Shown here piece after piece: positions 39,301 through 48,919 of a stretch of 64,000 nt of DNA. The stretch spans positions 1-64,000 of the forward strand of contig NZ_JAQTZS010000003.1 of the NCBI RefSeq assembly GCF_028687635.1. Reading direction: 5' to 3'. Source of the DNA: Malikia sp. GTDB taxonomy: Bacteria; Pseudomonadota; Gammaproteobacteria; Burkholderiales; Burkholderiaceae_C. Under the pieces are notes generated by a model. That model did no database searches. It saw only the letters and a program-made list of their open reading frames with translations, and was not told where the DNA came from. The first letter of the stretch is position 1. Every line of letters starts with the position of its first letter. The translations under genes were made by a program, and so were the position numbers.

Positions 39301-42300
39301 TCAGAATCCAGACTCCCCATCGTAGGCAATCTCGGCGCGCCGATCCTGCGCCTGCGCCATCCAGCGCGCCAGCGCAGCGTCGCTCGGGAAGAACATGGCG
39401 CGCTCGCCGAGCTGGACCTCGCAGCGCGCGGTCGGGCGCAGCACTTCGAGCCGCACCGGCAGGCCGCGCACCAGCTCGCCTTGCTCGCCCATCTCGCGCT
39501 GGGGCGGAAACTCGCGCAGCAGTGCCGCGATGTCGGGCGCCTGCTCGCCGACGCGCACGCGCAGGAACTTGCCGAAGCGGCAGCGTGCCGCGCCCAGGTC
39601 CCACAGCGCCTGCACCTTGAGCCGCAATCCGCCCGAGAAGCGGTCCGGCTGCGCCAGCACCTGGGCGATCACGAGCTCGTCGTCCTTCAGCAGATGCTTG
39701 TTGGCGTTGATCAGTGCCTCATCGGCGGTGGCTTCGAGCGTGCCGGTCTTGTCATCGAGCTTGAAGATGGCGACCTTGCCGCGCTGGCCGTTGATGATGC
39801 GCAGGTCGCCCACGATGCCGGCGAGCAGGATCGGGTCGCGGCTGTCGACCAAGCGCTCGATCGGCGTGCGCGCGAAGCGGCGCACCTCGCGCTCGACCTC
39901 GTCGAACAGGTGACCCGAGAGGTAGAAGCCGATCGCGGTCTTCTCGTGGGTCAGGCGCTCCTTGATGCCCCAGGGCAGCAGCTCGGCCAGCTCGGGCTCC
40001 TGCGTGCTGGCGCCCTGGCTGTCGTCGCCGAAGATGTCGAACAGGCCGCCCTGGTTGGCGTTGGCGATCTGGGCGTTGGCAAAGTCAAAGGCCCGCTCGA
40101 CCGAGGCCAGCAGCGCAGCGCGATTCAGCTGCATGGCGTCGAAGGCGCCGGCCTTGATCAGCGCCTCGACCGTGCGCTTGTTCATGCGGCTGCGGTCGAC
40201 CCGGGCGCAGAAATCGAACAGGCTGGTGAAGGGACCGACGGTATCGCCCTTGGGACCGACGCCGCGGCCCTCGCGCGCGGCCACGATCGCCTCGATCGCC
40301 TGCTGGCCGGTGCCCTTGACCGCGCCCAGGCCGTAGCGGATCACCTTGTCGCTGACCGGCTCGAAGCGGTAGCTGCCACGGTTGACGTCGGGCGCCTCGA
40401 ACTGGATGCCGAACCGGTTGGCATCCTCGTACAACACCTTGAGCTTGTCGGTGTCGTCCATTTCGATCGTCAGGTTGGCGCAGAAGAACTCCGCCGTGAA
40501 ATGGACCTTGAGCCAGCCGGTGTGATACGCCAGCAGCGAGTAGGCGGCGGCGTGCGACTTGTTGAAGCCGTAGCCCGCGAACTTCTCCATCAGGTCGAAC
40601 ACCTCGTCGGCCTTCTCCTGGCTGATGCCCTTCTCGGCCGCACCCTTGCGGAAGATGACGCGGTGCTCGGCCATCTCCTCGGGCTTCTTCTTGCCCATGG
40701 CGCGGCGCAGCATGTCGGCGCCGCCGAGGGAATAGCCGCCCAGCACCTGGGCGGTCTGCATCACCTGCTCCTGGTAGACCATGATGCCGTAGGTCTCGGA
40801 CAGCACCGGCTCGACCAGCGGGTGCGGGTACTCGACCACCTCGCGGCCATGCTTGCGCGCGACGAAGCTCGGGATCAGGTCCATCGGGCCCGGACGATAC
40901 AGCGCGTTGAGCGCGATCAGGTCCTCCAAGCGGCTGGGCTTGGCGTCGCGCAGCATGCCCTGCATGCCACGGCTTTCGAACTGGAACACCGCCTCGGTCT
41001 TGCCGTCGGAGAACAGCTGGTAGGTCTTGCGGTCGTCGAGCGGGATGTTCTCGAAGGCGAACCCCTGCTGCTCAGGGTGGCGGCGCACGATGAACTCGCG
41101 CGCCAGCTCCAGGATGGTCAGCGTCGCCAGGCCGAGGAAGTCGAACTTGACCAGGCCGACCGCCTCGACGTCGTCCTTGTCGTACTGGCTGACCGCCGAC
41201 TCGCTGCCGGGCTGCTGGTAGAGCGGGCAGAAGTCGGTCAGCTTGCCCGGCGCGATCAGCACGCCGCCGGCGTGCATGCCGATGTTGCGCGTCATGCCTT
41301 CGAGCTTCTGCGCCAGCTCGATCAGGGTGCGGACCTCGTCCTCCCGCTGGATCCGGTCGGCCAGCACCGGCTCCATCGCGATCGCGTAGTTGTTCTTGTC
41401 GCCAGGCTTGGGCGGATCGGGTGGGTACTGCAGCGTGACCGACATGCCGGGCTTGTTCGGGATCAGCTTGGAGATGCCGTCACAGAAGCCATAGGCGAAG
41501 TCGAGCACCCGACCCACGTCGCGGATCGCCGCGCGCGCGGCCATGGTGCCGAAGGTGGCGATCTGGCTGACCGCGTCCTTGCCGTACTTGTCCTTGACGT
41601 AGTCGATGACGCGGTCGCGGTTGGTCTGGCAGAAGTCGATGTCGAAGTCGGGCATCGATACCCGCTCCGGGTTCAGGAAGCGCTCGAACAGCAGGTTGTA
41701 CTGCAGCGGGTCGAGGTCGGTGATCTTGAGCGCATAGGCCACCAGCGAGCCGGCGCCGGAACCCCGACCCGGGCCGACCGGGCAGCCGTTCTCCTTGGCC
41801 CACTGGATGAAGTCGCCCACGATCAGGAAGTAGCCCGGAAACCCCATCTTCAGGATGGTGTTGAGCTCGAACTCCAGCCGCTCGACATAGCGCGGACGTT
41901 CCGTCTGGCGCCTGGCCTGGTCGGGAAACAGGTGGCGCAGGCGCGCTTCCAGCCCTTCGTGCGAGACATGGCGGAAGTAGTCCTCCACCGACATGACCAC
42001 GCCGTTGACCGGCGGAATCGGGAAGTTGGGCAGCTGCGGCTTGCCCAGCACCAGCGTCAGGTTGCAGCGACGCGCGATCTCGACGCTGTTGGCCAGCGCC
42101 GACGGCAAGTCGGGAAACAGCGCGGCCATCTCGGCGCTCGACTTGAAATACTGCTCGCGCGTGAACTTGCGCACCCGGCGCTGGTTGCCGAGGATCTCGC
42201 CCTCGGAGATGCAGACCCGCGCCTCGTGCGCCTCGTAGTCGTCGCGCTCCAGGAACTGCACCGGATGGGTCGCGACCACCGGCAGCTTGAGACGGGCGGC

Positions 42301-42879
42301 CAGCTGCACGGCGCCGACCACCTGGCGCTCGTCGTCGGGTCGGCCGGCACGTTGCAGCTCCAGGTAGAAGCGGTGCGGAAAGGCAGTGGCCAGCTGCAGC
42401 GCGACATCGGCGGCGCGGGCCTCGTCGCCGGCGAGCAGCGCCAGCCCGACCGGGCCGCTGTGCGCGCCCGACAGCAGGATCAGGCCCTCGGACAGCTCCC
42501 GCAGCCATTCCCACTGGACGGCGGCCTGCTCGCGCAAGACGCTGCGGGTCCAGGCGCGCGCCAGCAGCTCGCACAGGTTGAGGTAGCCCGGGTGGCTCTG
42601 CACCAGCAGCAGCATCCTGGGCAGGCTTTGCTGCTGCACCGAGGCGCCGGGCGCGGCCTCGGGACCCAGGCCCTGCACGAAGACCTCGGCGCCCAACACC
42701 GGCTTGACGCCGGCGCCGCGCGCGGCCTGGTAGAACTTGATCGCGCCGAACAGGTTGGACAGGTCGGTCAGGCCCAGGGCGGGCTGGCCGTCGGCGGCGG
42801 CGGCCTCGACGACCTCGTCGAGGCGGATGGTGCCGTCGACGACGGAGAACTCGGAATGCAGGCGCAGGTGGACGAACAT
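39301..42879 (-). CDS. dnaE: DNA polymerase III subunit alpha
   Basis: The replicative polymerase catalytic subunit (1192 residues). The PHP domain (about residues 1-280) opens with HLRLHSEFSVVDG. The polymerase core has GPGRGSGAGSLVAYAL (about 385) and the catalytic PDFDIDFC motif (about 415), followed by the beta-clamp-binding region, a helix-hairpin-helix and an OB domain near 980-1060. ATG 42879 gives the family-like start MFVHLRLH; a longer upstream frame is rejected. The defence-type operon follows in the same direction after 63 bases. Confidence 0.97.
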   Translation of the reverse strand: MFVHLRLHSEFSVVDGTIRLDEVVEAAAADGQPALGLTDLSNLFGAIKFYQAARGAGVKPVLGAEVFVQGLGPEAAPGASVQQQSLPRMLLLVQSHPGYLNLCELLARAWTRSVLREQAAVQWEWLRELSEGLILLSGAHSGPVGLALLAGDEARAADVALQLATAFPHRFYLELQRAGRPDDERQVVGAVQLAARLKLPVVATHPVQFLERDDYEAHEARVCISEGEILGNQRRVRKFTREQYFKSSAEMAALFPDLPSALANSVEIARRCNLTLVLGKPQLPNFPIPPVNGVVMSVEDYFRHVSHEGLEARLRHLFPDQARRQTERPRYVERLEFELNTILKMGFPGYFLIVGDFIQWAKENGCPVGPGRGSGAGSLVAYALKITDLDPLQYNLLFERFLNPERVSMPDFDIDFCQTNRDRVIDYVKDKYGKDAVSQIATFGTMAARAAIRDVGRVLDFAYGFCDGISKLIPNKPGMSVTLQYPPDPPKPGDKNNYAIAMEPVLADRIQREDEVRTLIELAQKLEGMTRNIGMHAGGVLIAPGKLTDFCPLYQQPGSESAVSQYDKDDVEAVGLVKFDFLGLATLTILELAREFIVRRHPEQQGFAFENIPLDDRKTYQLFSDGKTEAVFQFESRGMQGMLRDAKPSRLEDLIALNALYRPGPMDLIPSFVARKHGREVVEYPHPLVEPVLSETYGIMVYQEQVMQTAQVLGGYSLGGADMLRRAMGKKKPEEMAEHRVIFRKGAAEKGISQEKADEVFDLMEKFAGYGFNKSHAAAYSLLAYHTGWLKVHFTAEFFCANLTIEMDDTDKLKVLYEDANRFGIQFEAPDVNRGSYRFEPVSDKVIRYGLGAVKGTGQQAIEAIVAAREGRGVGPKGDTVGPFTSLFDFCARVDRSRMNKRTVEALIKAGAFDAMQLNRAALLASVERAFDFANAQIANANQGGLFDIFGDDSQGASTQEPELAELLPWGIKERLTHEKTAIGFYLSGHLFDEVEREVRRFARTPIERLVDSRDPILLAGIVGDLRIINGQRGKVAIFKLDDKTGTLEATADEALINANKHLLKDDELVIAQVLAQPDRFSGGLRLKVQALWDLGAARCRFGKFLRVRVGEQAPDIAALLREFPPQREMGEQGELVRGLPVRLEVLRPTARCEVQLGERAMFFPSDAALARWMAQAQDRRAEIAYDGESGF

Positions 42880-43007
42880 CCCGGGATTGTAGGTGGCCGG
42901 CCCGCCGGCTGCCGCCCTGGTCAAGCGGGTGCTGATGCGGCTGGGAGGAGGGCAGCCCTACCTGTCCAAGAAACGCGGCGGATCGCGCGGGTGTGATTGG
43001 CCTGCGG

Positions 43008-43319
43008 TCAGGCTGCCGCCAGCGTCTCGCGCGGGTGTACTTGGCGTGCGATCTCGGCCCGCGTAGGCAGCGTTTTGAGGTCGTATTGGGCTTGCAGCAC
43101 GAGCCACGAGCCCGCGTCGCCGCCGAAATACTGCGCCAGGCGCTGGGCGGTATCGGCGGTCACGGAACGGCGCTCCTTGACGATTTCGTGAATGCGCGTG
43201 GCAGGCACGCCCAGTGCCAGAGCCAGGGCATTGACGCTCAACCCCAGCGGGACCAGGAAATCTTCGCGCAGCACCTCGCCGGGATGCACGGCACGCATAC
43301 GGTTCACAGGGCGGGACAT
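43008..43319 (-). CDS. higA: HigA-family antitoxin
   Basis: A 103-residue helix-turn-helix antitoxin (HigA/VapI family) with HPGEVLREDFLVPLGLSVNALA and the DNA-binding helices TRIHEIVKERRSVTADTAQRLAQYFG. It neutralises the upstream HigB RNase and represses the operon. AAGGAGG precedes the ATG. As is typical for higBA, the toxin gene comes first, with a 15-base gap. Confidence 0.92.
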   Translation of the reverse strand: MSRPVNRMRAVHPGEVLREDFLVPLGLSVNALALALGVPATRIHEIVKERRSVTADTAQRLAQYFGGDAGSWLVLQAQYDLKTLPTRAEIARQVHPRETLAAA

Positions 43320-43334
43320 GGCATGGCCTCCTTC

Positions 43335-43613
43335 TCAGTGGTAGTCAACAATTTCAACCTCGGTCAGACCACTGTCGGTCCACACGAAACACACGCGCCA
43401 TTGGTCGTTGATGCGGATGCTGTGCTGGCCCTTGCGGTCATCCTTGAGGGCTTCCAACCGGTTGCCCGGTGGCGAGCGCAAAAATTCCAGCGTCTGCGCG
43501 GCATCAAGCTGGGTCAGCTTGCGCTCGGCCACCGTCTGAATGGACCGAAAGCGCCGGGGGCTTGCTCCTTCAAACAGCGCCTGGGTGTCTTTGCATCGGA
43601 ACGACTGGATCAT
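43335..43613 (-). CDS. higB: HigB-family mRNA interferase toxin
   Basis: A 92-residue RelE/HigB-fold toxin that cleaves mRNA on the ribosome. IQSFRCKDTQALFEG at the start, GQHSIRINDQWRVCFVW in the core, and VEIVDYH at the end are standard for the HigB/PF05015 family. ATG 43613 matches relatives. Together with HigA it forms an addiction module. Its position, next to gene remnants in a variable region, fits a role in stabilising acquired DNA. Confidence 0.92.
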   Translation of the reverse strand: MIQSFRCKDTQALFEGASPRRFRSIQTVAERKLTQLDAAQTLEFLRSPPGNRLEALKDDRKGQHSIRINDQWRVCFVWTDSGLTEVEIVDYH

Positions 43614-43877
43614 GGGCTCACTGTATTCCGTTTGGCGTAATACGTCAAGCGGGATTTTCAAGAAAAGGGCTTTGGCAGCCGGGGCATGGCCCGATGTGAA
43701 CACTGTCAGGGATGACGCCGGGCCAAGACCAGAAAACCTGACGTGCTACGATGTTTCCATGCAGAAAAGAAAACCATAAGCATGAAGTTAATCGTATCTA
43801 TCGGGCTGTTCTCGTCTTACCTCTCTGGGCGGTCGTCGCATGGCAGAAGGCCGCGAAGAAGGCAGTGCGCCCTGTCG

Positions 43878-44196
43878 ATGGCGCAGCAGACCCGCGTCGG
43901 GCATGTCTACGTGATCTCGAACATCGGTTCGTTCGGCGAAAACGTATACAAGATCGGCATGACGCGCCGCCTGGAGCCGCTGGACCGCGTGCGCGAACTG
44001 GGCGAACTGGGCGACGCCAGCGTGCCGTTTGAGTTCGACGTCCACGCCATGATCTACAGCGAGGACATCCCGAAGCTGGAGAAGTCAGCACAGCCACTTC
44101 ATGCGCGCCCAGGTCAACAAGGTCAACCCGCGCAAGGAGTTCTTCCGTGTCGGCATCAACGACATCATGGAGCACGTTGAATCAACCGGCATCTAG
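43878..44196 (+). pseudogene. T5orf172/DUF4041-type gene remnant
   Basis: From ATG 43878 the frame reads MAQQTRVGHVYVISNIGSF and continues through VYKIGMTRRLEPLDRVREL, the hallmark of T5orf172 (GIY-YIG-like) domains at the end of DUF4041 proteins. A nine-base duplication gives ELGELGD where relatives have one copy, and a frameshift near 44085 moves the rest (AQVNKVNPRKEFFRVGIND) to another frame, ending at TAG 44196. A related reading (AHWTLTAKAV) continues a little past the stop. The N-terminal two thirds of the family protein are missing. The function of such proteins is unknown, but they occur on phages and islands. Confidence 0.7.
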
Positions 44197-44398
44197 GCGC
44201 ATTGGACGCTGACGGCCAAAGCAGTCAGTTCCCGCGAGCCGCAGCGCATTGAGCAGTCACTATCAAGCAACCTTGATGAGGCACAGGATTGGAAAGAAAT
44301 TCAAGAAAATTTAATTGAATCATCTCGACTGGAAGACGAAGCCGAGATAGAAATTTATTTTAGACTTGCACTTTTAAAGCACATAGTGAATAAAGATT
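44197..44398 (+). other. Junction between the T5orf172 remnant and the AT-rich reverse transcriptase module
   Basis: GC-rich sequence gives way to AT-rich DNA at about 44260. One frame stays open from 44197 to about 44463 (EAQDWKEIQENLIESSRL, then IYFRLALLKHIVNKDYG) and overlaps the start of the reverse transcriptase gene. It has no start codon of its own and may be the tail of a lost upstream partner gene. No non-coding RNA of retron type was recognised. Confidence 0.35.
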
Positions 44399-46019
44399 AT
44401 GGATTTATCTACTTCTGTAAAAATAGCTCTACTAAATATTCAAAAAGAAGGTGTGACGGATGTTGATGTTTTCGAAAGGCCTTTTGAGATTGATTTATTA
44501 AGAAACAGCAATTAATTGCATTAATTCTGCTGGAGGCAGTAGCGATGGAGCGTTTGATGCGTTGCGGAATTTATCCGTTAATCCAGCAGGTTCAATCCTA
44601 GTTCCCAAGAAGACGTTATTTGATTTTCGTCGATGTGCTTACATTGAGCCTTTGGATGAAGTAATATATCTTAGTCTTGCGATAATGGTATCAAATAATG
44701 TAGATAAGGCAAGATTGAACAAATCCTTGAACAAGATTTTTTCATATCGACTCAGAAAAGATTTGGTTGACCAAGAAATTCCGATTCATATATTTGATTC
44801 AGATTTTAATTATACAAAATTCAGAAATTTTGTATCTTCCAGGGCGAAATCTGAGAGTGTCAAGGTGGTTGCATCTTGCGACATTTCTAATTTTTATGAT
44901 AGATTAAATTTGCATAGATTAGAAAATACGTTATACGCCATAAAAGGCATAAACAAAAGTATTGTTAAATTAATTAATGAATTATTGTTGTATTGGTCGG
45001 GTAGGGATTCTTATGGAATTCCAGTTGGGTCTAATGCAAGTAGAATTCTTGCGGAAGCAAGCTTAATAAATGTTGATAAGTTTTTACTTAGTAAAAAAAT
45101 AGATTTTTGTCGATATGTTGATGATTATAGATTTTTTGCAAGAGATGCAAGCGAGGCGCACTCATGGCTCTCTATTTTGGTTGAGAGATTGAGTCATGAA
45201 GGGTTATTTTTAAATACAAGCAAGACGACAATTATTGAAGCAAGAAATGCAAATGAAAATACCTCTACCGATGAGAACTTGGTGATAAATTCTACTGTGG
45301 TAGATCATGAGATTGAGAAAATCGATGTTCAAGCTATAAAGAATGATGCCCCAATAATAATAAGTGGGTATTCTGGATTAATACCAACAAAATTTAGAAG
45401 TATTGGTAAAAATGATATTAATAAATTAGAAGATGAAAGCAAGCTCTATTTTGATAAATCTATATTGAGTAATGAATTGATAGACCCTAAAGATTTTACA
45501 AAGCATGTGAGGATTGCTGTTGCAAAAGAGCTTTGGACAGATTTCTCTGAAATAAGTAATGTTTTGGAGAAATTTCCTCAGTTTGTTCCTTATTATTTGG
45601 ATTGTGTGAAGAAGAACTCTGGGAATCTCGAAAAGAGTGACAAGGATTTAATTTCCAAAAATATGGAAAACATAATAAAAAATCCTGCGATATTAGAGTA
45701 TTTGAAAATATACTTAATAAGATTTTTTTCTAGTGAGGATTTTTTGAAAAAGAACTTGGTGATGGAATGCTACTCAAACTTAAAAAGGAGTGAGGGCATT
45801 TATCTTGGCAGGGCAATATTAGAGTCAATTCAACATCATGTCGAAAGAGAGGATGTCCTTAGAATAAAAAATGGCTTCATAAGAGCTGATAATTCAGAGA
45901 GGAGGCAGATAATTAAAATACTGAAAAACAACTTAAATCCAAATGAATTTGGTGCTTTTTATAAAAATATCTCATTAAATATAAATGATTTTTTATATAG
46001 TTTCATATCTGAGTCATAG
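44399..46019 (+). pseudogene. Reverse transcriptase, defence-type, frameshifted near its 5' end
   Basis: A reverse transcriptase of about 540 residues. The body in the main frame (44502-46019) has ILVPKKTLFDFRR, the catalytic-aspartate motif SCDISNFYDRL, GIPVGSNASRILAEASL, and RYVDDYRFF with the YxDD active site; a helical C-terminal region of about 280 residues follows. The N-terminus lies in another frame from ATG 44399 (MDLSTSVKIALLNIQ, then GVTDVDVFERPFEI), as in abortive-infection-type enzymes. Joining needs a +1 shift within 44502-44513. No group II intron or retron features are visible; it fits the unknown-group/DRT class. It is strongly AT-rich, so acquired. Confidence 0.8.
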
Positions 46020-46205
46020 TCTAAAAAATGCATCCCCGATGGAATAGTGACCGAGTTGGGGTCTGTAGAATTTCGATAGCCGATCAAGTAGTCGGCCCAG
46101 AAATATCCATAACCCCTTGATCCGTCATTTTTTTGTAGGCCTTCCTGGGTAATATTTCTCTCATTTTTTACCCTGCCTAGCCATGTTTTCTGGGAGTTTT
46201 GCGCA
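46020..46205. other. AT-rich spacer between the reverse transcriptase and the transposase stub
   Basis: No gene is supported. The base composition rises from AT-rich to mixed toward 46200, so the end of the acquired segment and perhaps the left end of an insertion sequence lie here. No clear inverted repeat was identified. Confidence 0.4.
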
Positions 46206-46310
46206 ATGAGTGACACGGCCGATTTCTTCCGCAGCCGGCTTGACCAGATGATCGACCTGCGCCATCCGCTGGCCGTGCTGGCCTCGCGCATGCCCCAGAA
46301 ATGGAGTTAG
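46206..46310 (+). pseudogene. IS5-family transposase, N-terminal stub
   Basis: The 34-codon frame reads MSDTADFFRSRLDQMIDLRH, then PLAVLASRMP, the characteristic start of IS5-type transposases; family members continue with a WxEIE stretch. After MP the frame reads QKWS and stops, so the catalytic DDE part has been deleted. It marks a past insertion and deletion event at the right edge of the variable region. Confidence 0.75.
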
Positions 46311-46409
46311 TTTGTCGCTCGGGTCACCAAACTGGTCAACAGGTCGTCAAACAGCCTCACTTTGGCGTGAGGATGAATTTATCCGGAACGACAACATAGC
46401 GCGATCGCC
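46311..46409. other. Short non-coding gap after the transposase stub
   Basis: No gene is supported. It may contain the right end of the deleted insertion sequence and the 3' untranslated region of the flavodoxin-type gene on the minus strand. Confidence 0.3.
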
Positions 46410-46964
46410 CTAGTCCTTGAACTTGGCGGCCACCGCGGCCACGCGGGCGCCGTAGCGCTCGGCGGTCTCCAGGTCGCCGGACGGGATCTGGTCGGCGCCC
46501 GCATCGGAGGCGCACTGCACCATCAGGCCGACCGAGCCGCCCAGGTGGTTGACATCGGCACGGCTGGAGGCCGTGCTGTTGGCCGGCAGCATGCCGAGGC
46601 TGACCCAGAGGCCGCCATGCTGCGCGGCCAGGGTGTGGAGCTGGATCAGGCAGGCGCCCTTGTCACCGTTGAGGCTGGCGCTGCAGGTGAAGCCGCCAAA
46701 CACCTTGTCCTGCCAGGTGCGGCCGAACCAGGCCTTGGACGATGCGTCGGCGAACTTCTTGAACTGCCAGCTCGGGCCGCCCATGTAGGTCGGCGTGCCG
46801 AAGATGATCGCGTCAGCAGCGGCCAGAGCCTCCCAGCCGCCTTCGGCCAGGTTGCCGTCGGCATCGATCGCCAGCAGCTCGGCGTCCGCGCCACGCGCCA
46901 CCTGCTGCGCCACGCGCTGGGTGTGACCATAACCCGAGTGATAAACCACGACTACATTTGCCAT
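46410..46964 (-). CDS. Flavodoxin-family NAD(P)H oxidoreductase, WrbA-like
   Basis: A 184-residue flavodoxin-fold protein. The phosphate-binding loop VVVYHSGYGHTQRVA near the N-terminus and GTPTYMGGPSWQFKKF around residue 75 bind FMN; FGGFTCSASLNGDKG and HGGLWVSLG complete the family pattern. Such enzymes reduce quinones or other electrophiles with NAD(P)H. AAGGAG lies just before ATG 46964. It lies next to pirin, which is often linked to oxidative stress or quercetin-like substrates. Confidence 0.88.
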   Translation of the reverse strand: MANVVVVYHSGYGHTQRVAQQVARGADAELLAIDADGNLAEGGWEALAAADAIIFGTPTYMGGPSWQFKKFADASSKAWFGRTWQDKVFGGFTCSASLNGDKGACLIQLHTLAAQHGGLWVSLGMLPANSTASSRADVNHLGGSVGLMVQCASDAGADQIPSGDLETAERYGARVAAVAAKFKD

Positions 46965-47055
46965 TCTTGAACTCCTTGGAACAAAGGCGCCAGCGGCGCC
47001 GGGAAAAAACCGCCCTGCTGATCGGGGCGTGCGAAATCTTTGCAGCTTGCCCGAC

Positions 47056-47757
<702 letters not shown>

Positions 47758-47878
47758 GATTCCGGGGTGTCCTGTTGCTGTCTGGATGTGATGGCATGAC
47801 TTTAGGGCCAGACCCCAGGCTGGGCAGCGCAGCGTTTTGCCGGCACAATGCAAAAAATTTGAACGCATCAGCCCCGAT

Positions 47879-48817
47879 ATGCAGAAACAACTGGCTGCCC
47901 TCTCGCCCGAGAACCTGCACCTGATCGCCACCGTCGCGCACAGCGGCAGCATGGCGGCGGCGGCGCGCGAGCTCGGCCTGGTGCCGAGTTCGCTGACCTA
48001 CCGGGTGCGCCAGGTCGAGGACGCGCTCGACGTGCTGGTGTTCGACCGCAGCTCGCGCCGCGCCCGCCTGACGCCGGCCGGCGCCGAGCTGCTGCGCGCC
48101 GGCGAACACCTGCTGCGCGAGCTCGACGCGGTCGCGCAACGGGTGCGCCGGGTCGCCACTGGCTGGGAGCCCGAGCTCACGATCGCGGCCGACGCGCTGA
48201 TCGCGCGCGCCACCCTGTTCGAGCTCTGCGAGGCCTTCTACGCGCTGGGGGCGCCGACGCGGCTGCGCCTGCGGGCCGAAACCCTGTCGGGCACCTGGGA
48301 GGCCCTGCTCAACGGCCAGGCCGACCTGGCGCTCGGCGTGCCGATCGACCTCGCGCCCAGCGGCGGCCTGAGCCTGGAGGCCATGGGCTCGGTCGATTTC
48401 GTGTTCGCGGTGGCCCCGCATCACCCGCTCGCGCTGGCGGATGAACCGCTGAGCACCGAAGCCATCCAGAGTCAGCGCGCCGTCGCGGCGGCCGACTCCT
48501 CGCAGCGCGGACGCGGCGTCACCGTCAACCTGCTGCCGGGCCAGGACGTGCTGACCGTGCCGACCATGCAATACAAGCTCGAAGCGCAGCTGCGCGGCCT
48601 GGGCTGCGGCTGGCTGCCGCTGCCGCTGGCGCGGCCCTATCTGGACGCCGGGCGCCTGGTGGCCAAGACCGTGAGCCAGCCGCCCCGCACCATGAACGTC
48701 GGCTATGTCTGGCGCAGCGGCAGCGGCGCGCCGGAAGGCCGCGCGCTGTCCTGGTGGCTGGAGCAGCTGCGCCAGCCCCGCACCCGGCTCGCGCTACTGG
48801 AAAACCATCATCATTGA
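47879..48817 (+). CDS. LysR-family transcriptional regulator
   Basis: A 312-residue LysR-type regulator with an N-terminal winged helix (about residues 5-65, HSGSMAAAARELGLVPSSLTYRVRQVEDAL) and a periplasmic-binding-protein-like effector domain (about 90-300). It is divergently transcribed from pirin and most likely controls it and perhaps the neighbouring flavodoxin-type gene. ATG 47879 fits the family start. The inducer is unknown. Confidence 0.92.
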   Translation: MQKQLAALSPENLHLIATVAHSGSMAAAARELGLVPSSLTYRVRQVEDALDVLVFDRSSRRARLTPAGAELLRAGEHLLRELDAVAQRVRRVATGWEPELTIAADALIARATLFELCEAFYALGAPTRLRLRAETLSGTWEALLNGQADLALGVPIDLAPSGGLSLEAMGSVDFVFAVAPHHPLALADEPLSTEAIQSQRAVAAADSSQRGRGVTVNLLPGQDVLTVPTMQYKLEAQLRGLGCGWLPLPLARPYLDAGRLVAKTVSQPPRTMNVGYVWRSGSGAPEGRALSWWLEQLRQPRTRLALLENHHH

Positions 48818-48919
48818 AGCGCGGCGACAGCGGCTGACACCGGCTGACAGCGCGACAATGAAGCCGCAGCCAAATTCCGATCCAACCACCCACAGGCGCC
48901 AACGCGCCGGAGACCTCCG

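Noticed and set aside
39481-42996. A 1171-codon open frame opposite dnaE
   Set aside because: Antisense shadow of a conserved gene with biased composition and no family resemblance.
44197-44398. Retron msr-msd RNA ahead of the reverse transcriptase
   Set aside because: No paired inverted repeats flanking a branching G and no typical stems were seen; the enzyme lacks retron motifs.
45959-46291. A 110-codon minus-strand frame over the reverse transcriptase end and the IS5 stub
   Set aside because: It covers the 3' end of one gene and an unrelated remnant, with no start context or similarity.
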